This document shows positions 25,125-34,197 of a stretch of DNA of 64,000 nucleotides, piece after piece. Location: NCBI GenBank assembly GCA_031549905.1, contig JAVBPC010000032.1, positions 31,151 through 95,150 of the forward strand. Reading direction: 5' to 3'. Numbering within the stretch: position 1 is the stretch's first letter; every line of letters starts with the position of its first letter. Below the pieces are notes generated by a model. The model did not search any database and was not told the origin of the DNA. It saw nothing but the letters and a program-made list of their open reading frames with translations. Origin of the DNA: Avichristensenella sp031549905 (GTDB lineage: Bacteria > Bacillota > Clostridia > Christensenellales > Aristaeellaceae). A program made the position numbers and the translations under genes.

Positions 25125-26339
25125 TCAGGTTTTTGAACCTTTCGTGCCCATGGCTACCTGGCTCAAAATGCTGGAATCAAAGGCAAACACCGCGCGGTTC
25201 TTCTCCGCGTGCGCGCGGAATGCCAGTTCGATCATCTTGTCAATCAGCGCGGGATAAGGCATCCCCGTCGGCTCCCATAAATAGAATGCCAGCGAACCCG
25301 GAATGGTATTGATTTCTCCAACGTACACGGTGTCGCCTTCTATCATATAGTCGATGCGGACGACGCCCTTGCAGTCCAGCGCGCGGAAAATATCGGCGGA
25401 AAGCTGCTGAATGCGCGCGGTTTTCTCATCTCCGATAGGGGCCGGAATCTTTCGGCGCAGCGTTTCCATGCCGCCAGGCTGCGCGCCTTTGCCGTCTTTG
25501 CTACCGCCCTTGCCGCCTCGCAGATATTTCTCGTCAAAAGTAAGAAATTCCTCCCAGGCTACAGGCATTTCGCATACGGAAGCAGTTACATCCGCCCCAA
25601 AGCCGAGTACGGAACAGTTGACCTCAACAGGCTTGTCGATGCCGCGCTCAATCAGAATGCGGCGGTCGTACGAAAGCGCAACCTCAATCGCATCCAGAAG
25701 AGACTGACGGTCTGTTGCGCGCGTGATACCAATGGAAGAACCAAGGTTCGCAGGCTTAACAAACATTGGGTATGGCAGTGCTTTTTCGATTTTTTCCAGA
25801 ACAGACCCCTGGTCTTTTTCCCATTCATCCCGAAGGAACCAGCAATCCTCCACTATGGGAAAACCGCAGCCGCGGAACAGTTGTCTCATCGCGATTTTAT
25901 CCATGCCCACGGCAGAACCCACCAGACCGGATGAAGTATACGGCACGTTCATCAGTTCCAGTAACCCCTGCAACGTGCCGTCTTCGCCGTTCATCCCGTG
26001 CATTACAGGCATAGCGACATCGATTCTAGCCGCTACGACGAGAGAATCCTTGGCAAGCAGCCCTTTCTTCCGCTCAATGGCGAGCAACGCACCGGAACCG
26101 GGCGTCACATCCGGATACACGCGGGTAATTCCCTGCGCATCGGGCTTGAACGCGCGGACAAACGCAAGGTCTTTCAGCGCATCACCGATGTACCAGGCAC
26201 CATCCCGCGCAATGTAGACAGGAATCACATCGTATTCCTCTTTGTGCACCTGCGCCATGCACTGCAGCGCGCTTACAATGGAAACATCATGCTCACACGC
26301 GCGCCCGCCAAATAAAACCGCTAAACGAATCTTTGCCAA
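25125..26339 (-). CDS. ddl: D-alanine--D-alanine ligase
   Basis: ATP-grasp enzyme that joins two D-alanines for the peptidoglycan stem. About 404 residues. N-terminal LFGGRACEHDVSIVSAL, substrate segment VMHGMNGEDGTLQGLLE, and metal/ATP motif GEINTIPGSLAFYLW are all present. A glycine- and lysine-rich insert follows KYLRGG. TTG 26339 is eight bases from GAGG, whereas the in-frame GTG at 26348 abuts that site, so the TTG is preferred with some doubt. Placed after murF, whose substrate it makes. Confidence 0.94.
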   Translation of the reverse strand: MAKIRLAVLFGGRACEHDVSIVSALQCMAQVHKEEYDVIPVYIARDGAWYIGDALKDLAFVRAFKPDAQGITRVYPDVTPGSGALLAIERKKGLLAKDSLVVAARIDVAMPVMHGMNGEDGTLQGLLELMNVPYTSSGLVGSAVGMDKIAMRQLFRGCGFPIVEDCWFLRDEWEKDQGSVLEKIEKALPYPMFVKPANLGSSIGITRATDRQSLLDAIEVALSYDRRILIERGIDKPVEVNCSVLGFGADVTASVCEMPVAWEEFLTFDEKYLRGGKGGSKDGKGAQPGGMETLRRKIPAPIGDEKTARIQQLSADIFRALDCKGVVRIDYMIEGDTVYVGEINTIPGSLAFYLWEPTGMPYPALIDKMIELAFRAHAEKNRAVFAFDSSILSQVAMGTKGSKT

Positions 26340-26361
26340 TGGGTTCACCTCGCAATCTCTG

Positions 26362-27936
26362 CTACTCCTGGTAGTTATCGGGCAAGTCATTCTCATACAG
26401 AACCACATCACCCGCACGGAAAACGCCGGCCAGATGGTTCGTTGCTTCTGTCAGGCTGCCCACGATCGTCAAATTCTCCTGCGCAAAACCGCTATTTTTG
26501 ATGCCTTCGGCTATCGGCGCGGTATGCCTGCGCCCAACCAGCACCGCGATATCCACGCTTTGGGCAATCTGGCGCCCCAGCTCACGGTTATACTCTTCTT
26601 CTTTCGCGCCAAGCTCCACAAACCCGGGCGTGACAATGATCCGGCGGCCAGGAAAGCGCTTCAGCACATCAAGCGCCGCTTTGGCCCCAACAGGGTTTGC
26701 GTTGAAAGCATCATCTATCACCGTAACGCCGCCGGTGCCCCTCAAAATCTGCAGGCGATGCTCGACCGGCTGCACCTTGGCCGCGCCGCGCGCAATTTCC
26801 GGCAGAGACATGCTGAGCACCCGCGCCATCGTGCATGCGCACAGCAGGTTCGAAATATTGTGCTCACCCAGCAGACGCGTTTCGCAGGGAAATTCTTCCT
26901 TCCCATCGGTTAGCACAAATCGGCTGCCCCACGGGCCAAACTCTATATCCTTCGCAAACAGGCCAAATCCCTCCGCCCGGCTTCCAGCCAGGTGCTTGGG
27001 GCATTTCGTCTGTTGGTATACGCTTTCGTTGATCGCGCCGTCGGCCGCGAATACCATCGCCCCGTCCTGTGGAATAGAGCGCGCCAACTCCGATTTTTCG
27101 CGGGTGATGTTTTCCTGCGAATGGAACGTTTCCAGGTGTTGCGGGCCTATGGATGTCAAAATGCCGTACTTTGGCCTGACCAGCTTGCACAGCAGGCGGA
27201 TATCGCCCCTGTGCCGCGCGCCCATCTCGGCCACAAACACCTGGTGATCCGGCGCAAGCCTCTCCCGGATAACGCGCGTGACCCCCATGCTGGTGTTGAA
27301 GCTGGCCGGTGTCACTAGCACACGGTATTTTTCGGAAAGAATGGTTTCCAGCATGAACTTCGTGCTGGTTTTCCCAAAGCTGCCGGTGATTCCGATCTTG
27401 ATCAGTTCCGGCATGCGGTCCAGCCGCTTCATCGCATCGCGCAGGTACAGGCGGTTGATCAGCTTTTCCAGTGGCAGCGCAACGAGCGCCGCTAACGCCA
27501 GGCACAGCAGCGCAAGCACAGGCAAGAGCAGCGCCGCGGACAGTATTTTCAGCCCAAATACAAGCAAAACGGCAAGCAGCGCGCAGGTTACGCATTCAAT
27601 GACTAGCAGCCGTTTTACGCGCGTTGTGAACACCAGCGGCTTTTTCGCCGGCATACGCCGCTGCAGCCAATATACGCCTGCCGCCAGAACCATCGTGCCG
27701 GTAGCGGAAACGACCAGCCGCCAATCATCAAACGCGTTCGCCGTCAGAATGCCTGACAGCGCGCACGCCAGCAGCGATACCAGAAATCCCGGCCATACTG
27801 CGCGCATCCAGTTGCGCCTAAGCGTGCGGAAATACCCGCCGAACTGATAACTTTCCAGCTGGTAATATTGCAGGGCAATGCGGGATGCCAGCACTGTGGA
27901 TACTGCAGCGCAAGCGCAGAACAGCCACCGGATCAT
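26362..27936 (-). CDS. murF: MurF-type UDP-N-acetylmuramoyl-tripeptide--D-Ala-D-Ala ligase with membrane-spanning N-terminus
   Basis: Adds D-Ala-D-Ala to the UDP-MurNAc tripeptide. 524 residues. The first 165 or so residues hold several hydrophobic segments in place of the soluble MurF N-domain, so this form is probably membrane-anchored. The Mur ligase ATP site is GITGSFGKTSTK; the central domain has EMGARHRGDI and IGPQHLETF, and the C-terminal domain DAFNANPVGAKAAL. The downstream ddl gene supplies its substrate. The ATG overlaps the hydrolase stop by four bases and follows GGAGGGG. Confidence 0.88.
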   Translation of the reverse strand: MIRWLFCACAAVSTVLASRIALQYYQLESYQFGGYFRTLRRNWMRAVWPGFLVSLLACALSGILTANAFDDWRLVVSATGTMVLAAGVYWLQRRMPAKKPLVFTTRVKRLLVIECVTCALLAVLLVFGLKILSAALLLPVLALLCLALAALVALPLEKLINRLYLRDAMKRLDRMPELIKIGITGSFGKTSTKFMLETILSEKYRVLVTPASFNTSMGVTRVIRERLAPDHQVFVAEMGARHRGDIRLLCKLVRPKYGILTSIGPQHLETFHSQENITREKSELARSIPQDGAMVFAADGAINESVYQQTKCPKHLAGSRAEGFGLFAKDIEFGPWGSRFVLTDGKEEFPCETRLLGEHNISNLLCACTMARVLSMSLPEIARGAAKVQPVEHRLQILRGTGGVTVIDDAFNANPVGAKAALDVLKRFPGRRIIVTPGFVELGAKEEEYNRELGRQIAQSVDIAVLVGRRHTAPIAEGIKNSGFAQENLTIVGSLTEATNHLAGVFRAGDVVLYENDLPDNYQE

Positions 27937-28718
27937 TCGACCCCTCCTAGTAGAAACGTTTGGACAATTCGCAAAAACGCGGGAGTCTGCTCCAAATAGG
28001 CGTAGTGCGAGCCGCCTTTTAGCACGACAAGCCCGGCATCGGGGATTTCTTTTTCCATCCTTTGCCCCATCCAGAGCGGCGTTTCCGTGTCTTGATCGCC
28101 CCAGATCAGCAGCGTCGGCGCTTTCACCTTCGGCAAGTACAGCGCGGCATCAAACTGCACCACCTTGACGAATGTTTTCCGCATCTCAGCATCCAGCGCT
28201 TTGTAGTCGCGGGAGCCGTACTTCTGCCTTAGCGCTTCCCGCATTTTTTCGGGCAATGGGCCCAGAATCCTGATTCTGTCCAGCGCATCGCTGATCCCGC
28301 GCAGGCGCTTATATGTGCTGGACCTTTTTTTCTGCTCAGCCGTTGGCTCGCCATGCAGCCCTGCTGCGCCGGCCAGAACAAGCTTACTGACAAGTTCCGG
28401 GTGTTCTGCCGCAAGCAAAAGCGCAACTCTGCCTCCGTGTGAGTGCCCGATGACATCGCAGCCTTCCAGCGAAAGCGCGTGTATCAGCCCGACAACGCAT
28501 GCGGCGTATTCCTCCGCACCCCAAGGAACCGACGGTCGGTCGCTTTTCCCATGGCCCGGAAAATCAATCACAGTAACGCGCGCACGCTTCGAAAGCACAT
28601 CGGTCACTGGCTTCCACAGCTCGACAGAGCATCCCCAGCCATGCAGCAGCAGCACATTCGGGCCATTCCCGCCGTGCTGCTCATAGTATACGCGCTGTCC
28701 CTCCACTGTTATGTGCAT
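27933..28718 (-). CDS. Alpha/beta hydrolase
   Basis: 261 residues of the alpha/beta hydrolase fold. Oxyanion motif LLHGWG, nucleophile elbow GHSHGG, acid in WGDQDTETP and catalytic histidine in GGSHYAYLE, all in the right order. A helical cap lies between about residues 130 and 190. Substrate cannot be told; it could be an ester, lactone or acyl thioester. First gene of the murF-ddl operon, with overlap suggesting co-translation. One copy of the recurrent 13-base palindrome lies inside it. Confidence 0.9.
   Translation of the reverse strand: MHITVEGQRVYYEQHGGNGPNVLLLHGWGCSVELWKPVTDVLSKRARVTVIDFPGHGKSDRPSVPWGAEEYAACVVGLIHALSLEGCDVIGHSHGGRVALLLAAEHPELVSKLVLAGAAGLHGEPTAEQKKRSSTYKRLRGISDALDRIRILGPLPEKMREALRQKYGSRDYKALDAEMRKTFVKVVQFDAALYLPKVKAPTLLIWGDQDTETPLWMGQRMEKEIPDAGLVVLKGGSHYAYLEQTPAFLRIVQTFLLGGVE
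28528..28540. repeat. Recurrent palindrome ACCGACSGTCGGT, copy in the hydrolase gene
   Basis: ACCGACGGTCGGT. On the coding strand it falls in the Arg-Pro-Ser-Val part of the hydrolase. Identical or central-base-swapped copies lie at 35781, 40428 and 48873. Confidence 0.75.
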
Positions 28719-28747
28719 TAAGACCTCCCAAAGGCATCATACAGGGT

Positions 28748-28780
28748 AGTATATCCCATTTTGGCAAAAAAGGAAAATGG
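28748..28780 (-). promoter_or_regulatory. Hairpin and candidate -10 between mfd and the hydrolase operon
   Basis: On the minus strand CCATTTT pairs with AAAATGG (28756-28780) around a T-rich loop, then TATACT (28748-28753) lies about 30 bases before the hydrolase start. The -35 is poor. The hairpin lacks a trailing U-run, so termination of mfd is uncertain. Confidence 0.45.
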
Positions 28781-28783
28781 CGT

Positions 28784-31700
28784 TTATCCCGCCATTCCAG
28801 CCGATACTTTCTCCATCGCCACCAAGGCCGTGCGCAGCAGGTCTTTGGGTGAAAGGCCCGGCCCGCGCAAGATGAGGCTAACAGGCTGTTTCGCCGAGAA
28901 CAGTAGCCGGTTATCCGCCGCAACCACGGCGGCAAACAACTTCGACAGGTCGGGAGACGCGCCTTCGGCAAATTTCATCTTCACCTGTCCGCTTTGATGG
29001 CTGACGGTATCGATGCCCAGCCGGTTGCAGAATGATTTCAGCAGCGCGATATCCAGCAGCAAGCCCACCTGTTCCGGAGTGTCACCGTACCTGTCGGTGA
29101 TCTCTTCCATCAGGTCATCGACCGCCGCGCGGCTATCCACGGAGGCAATCCGTTTGTACAGCTCAATGCGCTGCGCGTCGGATGGCACATATTCCGCAGG
29201 CAGGAACGCGTCCACCGGGTATTCCATCCGGGTTTCAATCGCGGCTACATCGCCCATTTCGCCCCGGATCTCGCGCACGGTTTCCTCCATCAGCTTGCAG
29301 TACATGTCATACCCCACTGTGGAAAGGAACCCATGCTGCTCCGCGCCCAGCAGATTGCCCGCACCGCGAATCTCCAGATCGCGCATCGCAATGCGGAAGC
29401 CGGAGCCAAACGTGGTAAACTCTCGGATTGCGGACAGGCGTTTGTCGGCGGTTTCCGTCAGCACTTTGTCCGGCGGCACGGTCAGGTATGCGTACGCCAG
29501 CCTGTTGGAACGCCCCACGCGTCCTCGCAGCTGATACAGCTGCGAAAGCCCGAAATGATCCGCCTCGCAAACGATCAGCGTATTGCACATCGGGATATCC
29601 AACCCCGATTCGATGATCGTTGTGCACAGCAGCACATCGTAGCGCCCCTCATAGAAGTCTAGCATCACATCTTCCAAAACATGCTCGCGCATTTGCCCGT
29701 GTCCGATGGCGATGCGCGCCTCGGGCACCAGTTCGCGCAGCTTCGCGTGGAAGCGCTCGATTCTCTCCACATGGTTGTACAGCACATATGCCTGGCCGCC
29801 GCGCTGTATTTCGCGCAGGATGGCGTCGCGCAGCAGCCCGTCTGAATACTCCAGCACATAGGTCTGCACAGGGTAGCGCTCCTCGGGCGGGGTTTCCAGC
29901 AGGCTCATATCGCGGATGCCCACCATCGACATATGCAGCGTGCGTGGGATCGGCGTCGCAGACAGCGTCAGCACATCCACTGCTTTTCGCAGTTCCTTGA
30001 TCTGCTCCTTGTGCTGCACGCCGAAGCGCTGCTCTTCATCCACGATCAGCAGCCCCAGATCCTTGAACTTGATATCCTTGCCAAGCAGCCTATGCGTGCC
30101 GACAATGATATCGATATCGCCCCTTTCCAGGCGCTTTAGGATGGCGGCCTGTTCCTGTGGGGTCTTAAACCGGCTGATGACCTCGTACTTTATCGGAAAT
30201 CCCTGGAACCGTTTCTCAATGGTGTTAAAATGCTGCTGTGCCAGGATCGTTGTGGGCACGAGGATGGCCACCTGCTTGCTGTCCATCGCGGCCTTAAACG
30301 CTGCGCGCAGCGCAACCTCGGTCTTGCCGTAGCCTACGTCGCCGCAGAGCAGCCGATCCATCACCGTGTCCGCCTGCATATCCCGTTTGATTTCCTCAAT
30401 GGCCTGCAACTGGTCGGGTGTTTCCTCAAAGGGAAAGTTGTCTTCAAACTGCCGCTGCCAGGGCGTGTCTTCACTGAAAGCAAAGCCCTGAACGGATTTG
30501 CGCTGCGCGTACAGCTTGACAAGGTCGATCGCCATCTCGCGGATGGACTGCTTGACGCGCTGTTTCTGCCGCTGCCATTCTCCGCCGCCCAGCCTGTTGA
30601 TCTTCGGCGATACCCCATCAGAGCCGATGTAGCGTTGCACGCGGTCCATCTGGTCGGTCGGCACATACAGCTTATCCGCGCCCTGGTATTGAATCAGCAA
30701 ATAGTCGCGCCACAGACCCTCGCTCTGCAGACGCACGGTACCCTGGTAAACGCCTACGCCGTGGTTTTCGTGCACCACATAATCGCCCACCGACAGGTCT
30801 GTGAACGCGGCGATTCGCTCGCCCGTGGTTCGCCGGGCCCGCCGCTTCTGATAGGCGGCGCCGTACAGATCGGCGTCCGCGATGACCGCGAACTTCAGCT
30901 CCGGGTATAAAAAACCGTGCGTCAGCGAAAGCGGCAGGATCGCCACATCACCTTCGGCGATCGTGTCCAGGTTTTCATCGGATATGGAAACAAACACGCC
31001 AAGGTCGTTAAGACTCTTTTGCAGGCGCTCTCCGCGTGCCACACCGCCGGAGAGCAGCGCGACCCGCCACCCCTCCTGCCGCCAGGTGCGCAGATCGTGC
31101 GCCAACTCCTTGAACTGGTTCTGGTAAGCGGTTGCGCCGACGCCATCCAGCTTGATGATGTCCATGGGCAAAAGCCCGCCCATCGTGCGCAGGAAGGATG
31201 AAAGAATGATCCCGCCGCGCTTGGTAAGGTTCCCGAAAAGCGCCACGTCATCCAGCAGCAAATCCGCCTGCGCCGGCAGCGCCTCGCCCCTTTCCAGCGC
31301 GCCTTTGAACGCTTCGATAAACTCAAGATGCCGGTTTTCGCAGGTGTTACGCAGTTTATCCGGTTCATCCAGGAACACGACCGGCGCATCCAGCCAATCG
31401 GCGACGGTTTCTGTTTCATCGTATAGCAACGGGACAAACGCTTCCATACCGGTAAACAAGCCGCCCTCGCGCAGCATTTCCATATGGCGGTGTATTCGCG
31501 CGGCCAAACGGTCATCCGTCGTGCCTGGGCGCAGCTGCAGCCTTGCGGCGCTGCCCACATCATCCAGTGCGGGCAGTGTGTCCCAATCGTCATCATCATT
31601 TGTAGGAGCAGATAGCTGATGTCCGCGCTTTGATAGCGCGTCGCCCAGCGCATATGCCAGCCGGTCCGCAGCGGCTCTCGCCTGTGCGCCATCCACCAGA

Positions 31701-32386
31701 AGCAACTCTTGCGCGGGTGGAAGCAGGGCCTTTTGCACGTTTTCCAGGGAACGCTGCGTGGCCGTTTCAAACAGGCGGATGGAATCTACTTCATCGTCGA
31801 ACCATTCTACGCGCAGCGCCGATGTCATGTTCGGCGGGAACACATCCAGAATGCCGCCGCGCATGGCAAATTGCCCCTTTGCGTCCACGCGCTCTACGCG
31901 CTCATACCCTGCCTTGGCAAGCCCTACCGCCAGCGCGCGAGGATCGCATACAGAACCGACTGCCAGTCTTTTTTCATGCGCGATAAACCCGGCCTTGGGC
32001 ATCAACCGATGCTGCAAAGATTCAGCCGACGCAACAATGACCCGCGCCTCACCCGTCGCCGCGGCGTGCAGCGTTTCCACGCGCCTGTTGACCAGCTCGC
32101 GGCTTGCGGCAGCGGCGTGGTAAAGCGCAACCTCTCGCGCGGCCAGCAAATACACGCCGCTGCCCAGGTATTGCGTCAAATCATCGTATGCGCGCGCCGC
32201 CTGCCCCTCGTTCGCCGCCACATACAGCACAGGGCGGTTTATTTCCCGCGCCAGCGCCGCCGCCAGGTGCGTCTTTTGCCCATCCGCCATGCCGTATGCG
32301 GTGACAAGCGCTTCGGATGCCGCAGCCTGTTTCAGCTTTTCAAACGGCGGATACGCAAGCAGCGGGGTCACAAAGAAATTTCGCAC
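28784..32386 (-). CDS. mfd: Transcription-repair coupling factor
   Basis: Translocase that displaces RNA polymerase stalled at DNA damage and recruits UvrA. 1200 residues, usual size. UvrB-like N-terminal domain, RNA polymerase-interaction domain near the middle (VGDYVVHENHGVGVYQG), then helicase motors with Walker A GDVGYGKTEVALRA, Walker B DEEQ in VDEEQRFG, and the TRG-like segment QLYQLRGRVGRSN; C-terminal TRCF domain. GTG start with AAGGAG nine bases upstream. It follows pth by 33 bases, a common Firmicute pairing. Confidence 0.97.
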   Translation of the reverse strand: MRNFFVTPLLAYPPFEKLKQAAASEALVTAYGMADGQKTHLAAALAREINRPVLYVAANEGQAARAYDDLTQYLGSGVYLLAAREVALYHAAAASRELVNRRVETLHAAATGEARVIVASAESLQHRLMPKAGFIAHEKRLAVGSVCDPRALAVGLAKAGYERVERVDAKGQFAMRGGILDVFPPNMTSALRVEWFDDEVDSIRLFETATQRSLENVQKALLPPAQELLLVDGAQARAAADRLAYALGDALSKRGHQLSAPTNDDDDWDTLPALDDVGSAARLQLRPGTTDDRLAARIHRHMEMLREGGLFTGMEAFVPLLYDETETVADWLDAPVVFLDEPDKLRNTCENRHLEFIEAFKGALERGEALPAQADLLLDDVALFGNLTKRGGIILSSFLRTMGGLLPMDIIKLDGVGATAYQNQFKELAHDLRTWRQEGWRVALLSGGVARGERLQKSLNDLGVFVSISDENLDTIAEGDVAILPLSLTHGFLYPELKFAVIADADLYGAAYQKRRARRTTGERIAAFTDLSVGDYVVHENHGVGVYQGTVRLQSEGLWRDYLLIQYQGADKLYVPTDQMDRVQRYIGSDGVSPKINRLGGGEWQRQKQRVKQSIREMAIDLVKLYAQRKSVQGFAFSEDTPWQRQFEDNFPFEETPDQLQAIEEIKRDMQADTVMDRLLCGDVGYGKTEVALRAAFKAAMDSKQVAILVPTTILAQQHFNTIEKRFQGFPIKYEVISRFKTPQEQAAILKRLERGDIDIIVGTHRLLGKDIKFKDLGLLIVDEEQRFGVQHKEQIKELRKAVDVLTLSATPIPRTLHMSMVGIRDMSLLETPPEERYPVQTYVLEYSDGLLRDAILREIQRGGQAYVLYNHVERIERFHAKLRELVPEARIAIGHGQMREHVLEDVMLDFYEGRYDVLLCTTIIESGLDIPMCNTLIVCEADHFGLSQLYQLRGRVGRSNRLAYAYLTVPPDKVLTETADKRLSAIREFTTFGSGFRIAMRDLEIRGAGNLLGAEQHGFLSTVGYDMYCKLMEETVREIRGEMGDVAAIETRMEYPVDAFLPAEYVPSDAQRIELYKRIASVDSRAAVDDLMEEITDRYGDTPEQVGLLLDIALLKSFCNRLGIDTVSHQSGQVKMKFAEGASPDLSKLFAAVVAADNRLLFSAKQPVSLILRGPGLSPKDLLRTALVAMEKVSAGMAG

Positions 32387-32419
32387 TGTTGATCTCCTTG
32401 CAAGGTAGTGAGTGCGCCT

Positions 32420-33028
32420 TTACGGCTGCTGCGCAGGTGCGGGTTGTTCTTTCGGCGGTTTGCGGTTGAACTGCCGCATCGCAGCCTCTGGACCGTCCGT
32501 CAGCAGAAGAAGCACCGCGTCGGCGGCGCTCAAATATCCATCGAAAGCGACCTTGCGGGTTTCGGGGTTTTCGTAGTGGGCGGTCACCCAATCGGCCATA
32601 TCCCAGCCGGGCGGGGGCGCGCCGATGCCTACCCGCACGCGCGGAAAATCCTCGCGGCCCATCTGGCCGATTACGGATCGCATTCCGTTGTGCGTGCCGG
32701 ATGATCCCGACGCGCGCACGCGCACCGAGCCTGGCGGCAAATCCACATCATCATAGATGACGATCAGGCGATCCGGTGTTACCTTGTACCACTGCATCAG
32801 GGGCACTACGCTTTCGCCGCTCAGGTTCATGTATGTTTGAGGCTGCGCCAGCGCGAGCCGTATGCCTTTATAGGTTCCTTCGCCCACAAGCGCGCGGGAA
32901 CGGTGCTTCGTCACAGGGATCGACAGCTTCTGCGACAGAATGGAGACAACATCGAACCCCACGTTGTGCCGCGTATGCGCATACCTTTCGCCAGGGTTGC
33001 CGAGCCCCACTATCAGATGTACATCCAT
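32420..33028 (-). CDS. pth: Peptidyl-tRNA hydrolase
   Basis: Releases tRNA from peptidyl-tRNA that has dropped off the ribosome. 202 residues. N-terminal motif VGLGNPGERYAHTRHNVGFD carries the catalytic Asn11 and His21. DDVDLPPGSVRVRASGSSGTHNG is the conserved centre. A Pro/Gln-rich tail ends the protein. It begins three bases after glmU and precedes mfd, the standard glmU-pth-mfd order, though the upstream ribosome site is weak, suggesting coupling. Confidence 0.97.
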   Translation of the reverse strand: MDVHLIVGLGNPGERYAHTRHNVGFDVVSILSQKLSIPVTKHRSRALVGEGTYKGIRLALAQPQTYMNLSGESVVPLMQWYKVTPDRLIVIYDDVDLPPGSVRVRASGSSGTHNGMRSVIGQMGREDFPRVRVGIGAPPPGWDMADWVTAHYENPETRKVAFDGYLSAADAVLLLLTDGPEAAMRQFNRKPPKEQPAPAQQP

Positions 33029-33031
33029 TGG

Positions 33032-34093
33032 CTATATTTTGCCTTCCTCGCGCCGTTTTGCGACCCAACCCTCTTTGTTTACCTGGCGTGCGCGGGCAAT
33101 GGCCAGCGCATCCCCCGGAACATCTTCCGTGATGGTCGCACCGGCGGCCACATAAGCGGCGCGGCCCACACGCACAGGCGCCACCAGGTTTGTATTGCAG
33201 CCGATAAACGCGTCATCCTCTACGGCAGTGCGGCGCTTTTCTTTTCCGTCGTAGTTGACAAACACAACGCCGCAGCCCAGGTTGATGTTGCGCCCCAAAT
33301 CGCCGTCACCCACATATGTCAAATGGGATATGCGCGTCAAATCGCCGATGTTACTGTTTTTGATCTCAACGAAGTCGCCGATGCGGCAGCCTTCTCCGAC
33401 ATTTGTACCAGGCCGGAGATACGCAAACGGACCGACCGTCGTTCTGTTTCCGATGGAGCATTCTGTAAGCACGGAATTTTCAACTGTAACACCATTACCT
33501 ACGTTGGATGCGTGAATTCTGTTGTTTGGCAGCAATACGCAGTCCGCACCGACAACGCTTGCCCCCGTGATGGTGTTTCCGGGATGCACCACGGTACCCG
33601 CGCCAATGCGCACATCCGGGTCAATGTAGGTGCGTTTTGGGTCAAGCAGCAGCACGCCTTCTGCCATCAGTGCATCGTTTTTCCGCTGGCGCAGTATTTT
33701 CAGCGCGCGGGCAAGGCTGGAGGCGTCGCTTACAGCAAAAGAAGCATCTTCCGATAGGGAAATTTCCTTTTCCTTTTTGCCAATACCGCAAAACGCCGCA
33801 GGAAATCCGTTGGCGTTTCCTTTGCCGCGCACGGCGGCTATGCCGCTCTCCGCGGCGTCAAGCAACGCCTGCGCGTCCTCAGCCGTAACAAGCGGATGAT
33901 TCGCATCCAACACCAAACAGACAGTATTTTCGGCAAGTGCCTTTATCTTTTGCGCCAGTTCAGTCCCCTGGATTTCCTCCACCGCACCGCAGCACGATGC
34001 GGCCACGGCACGCAGTGCGGGCAGCAAAAAGGGCACGCCAACAGGCGCGCCGGAATCACTTTCCGCCGCTATGATTAGCGCGATATGGTTCAT
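33032..34093 (-). CDS. glmU: GlmU-like protein: intact acetyltransferase half, degenerate uridyltransferase half
   Basis: 353 residues against about 450 for normal bifunctional GlmU. The C-terminal left-handed beta-helix is complete, with RPGTNVGEGCRIGDFVEIK, the catalytic His in SHLTYVGDGDLG and VFVNYDGKEK, so glucosamine-1-phosphate acetylation is likely. The N-terminal part is only about 140 residues and lacks the nucleotide-binding LAAGxGTRM signature; only a remnant like VCLVLDANHPLVTAEDA is alignable. The pyrophosphorylase step is therefore probably lost here and done by another enzyme. ATG 34093 follows AAAGGACGG. It sits in the usual place before pth, so it is the orthologue. Confidence 0.88.
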   Translation of the reverse strand: MNHIALIIAAESDSGAPVGVPFLLPALRAVAASCCGAVEEIQGTELAQKIKALAENTVCLVLDANHPLVTAEDAQALLDAAESGIAAVRGKGNANGFPAAFCGIGKKEKEISLSEDASFAVSDASSLARALKILRQRKNDALMAEGVLLLDPKRTYIDPDVRIGAGTVVHPGNTITGASVVGADCVLLPNNRIHASNVGNGVTVENSVLTECSIGNRTTVGPFAYLRPGTNVGEGCRIGDFVEIKNSNIGDLTRISHLTYVGDGDLGRNINLGCGVVFVNYDGKEKRRTAVEDDAFIGCNTNLVAPVRVGRAAYVAAGATITEDVPGDALAIARARQVNKEGWVAKRREEGKI

Positions 34094-34143
34094 ACATCCG
34101 TCCTTTCCATACTCAGGCGCGAATTCGCAGATATCGCGCCATA

Positions 34144-34166
34144 AAGGGATTTTGCAAAAATCCCTT
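34144..34166. repeat. Perfect 10-base hairpin between purR and glmU
   Basis: AAGGGATTTT-GCA-AAAATCCCTT. No U-run follows on the minus strand, so it could be a weak purR terminator or a leader structure for glmU. Confidence 0.5.
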
Positions 34167-34197
34167 CCACAAGTCATTCTGGTATCATACACCATTT

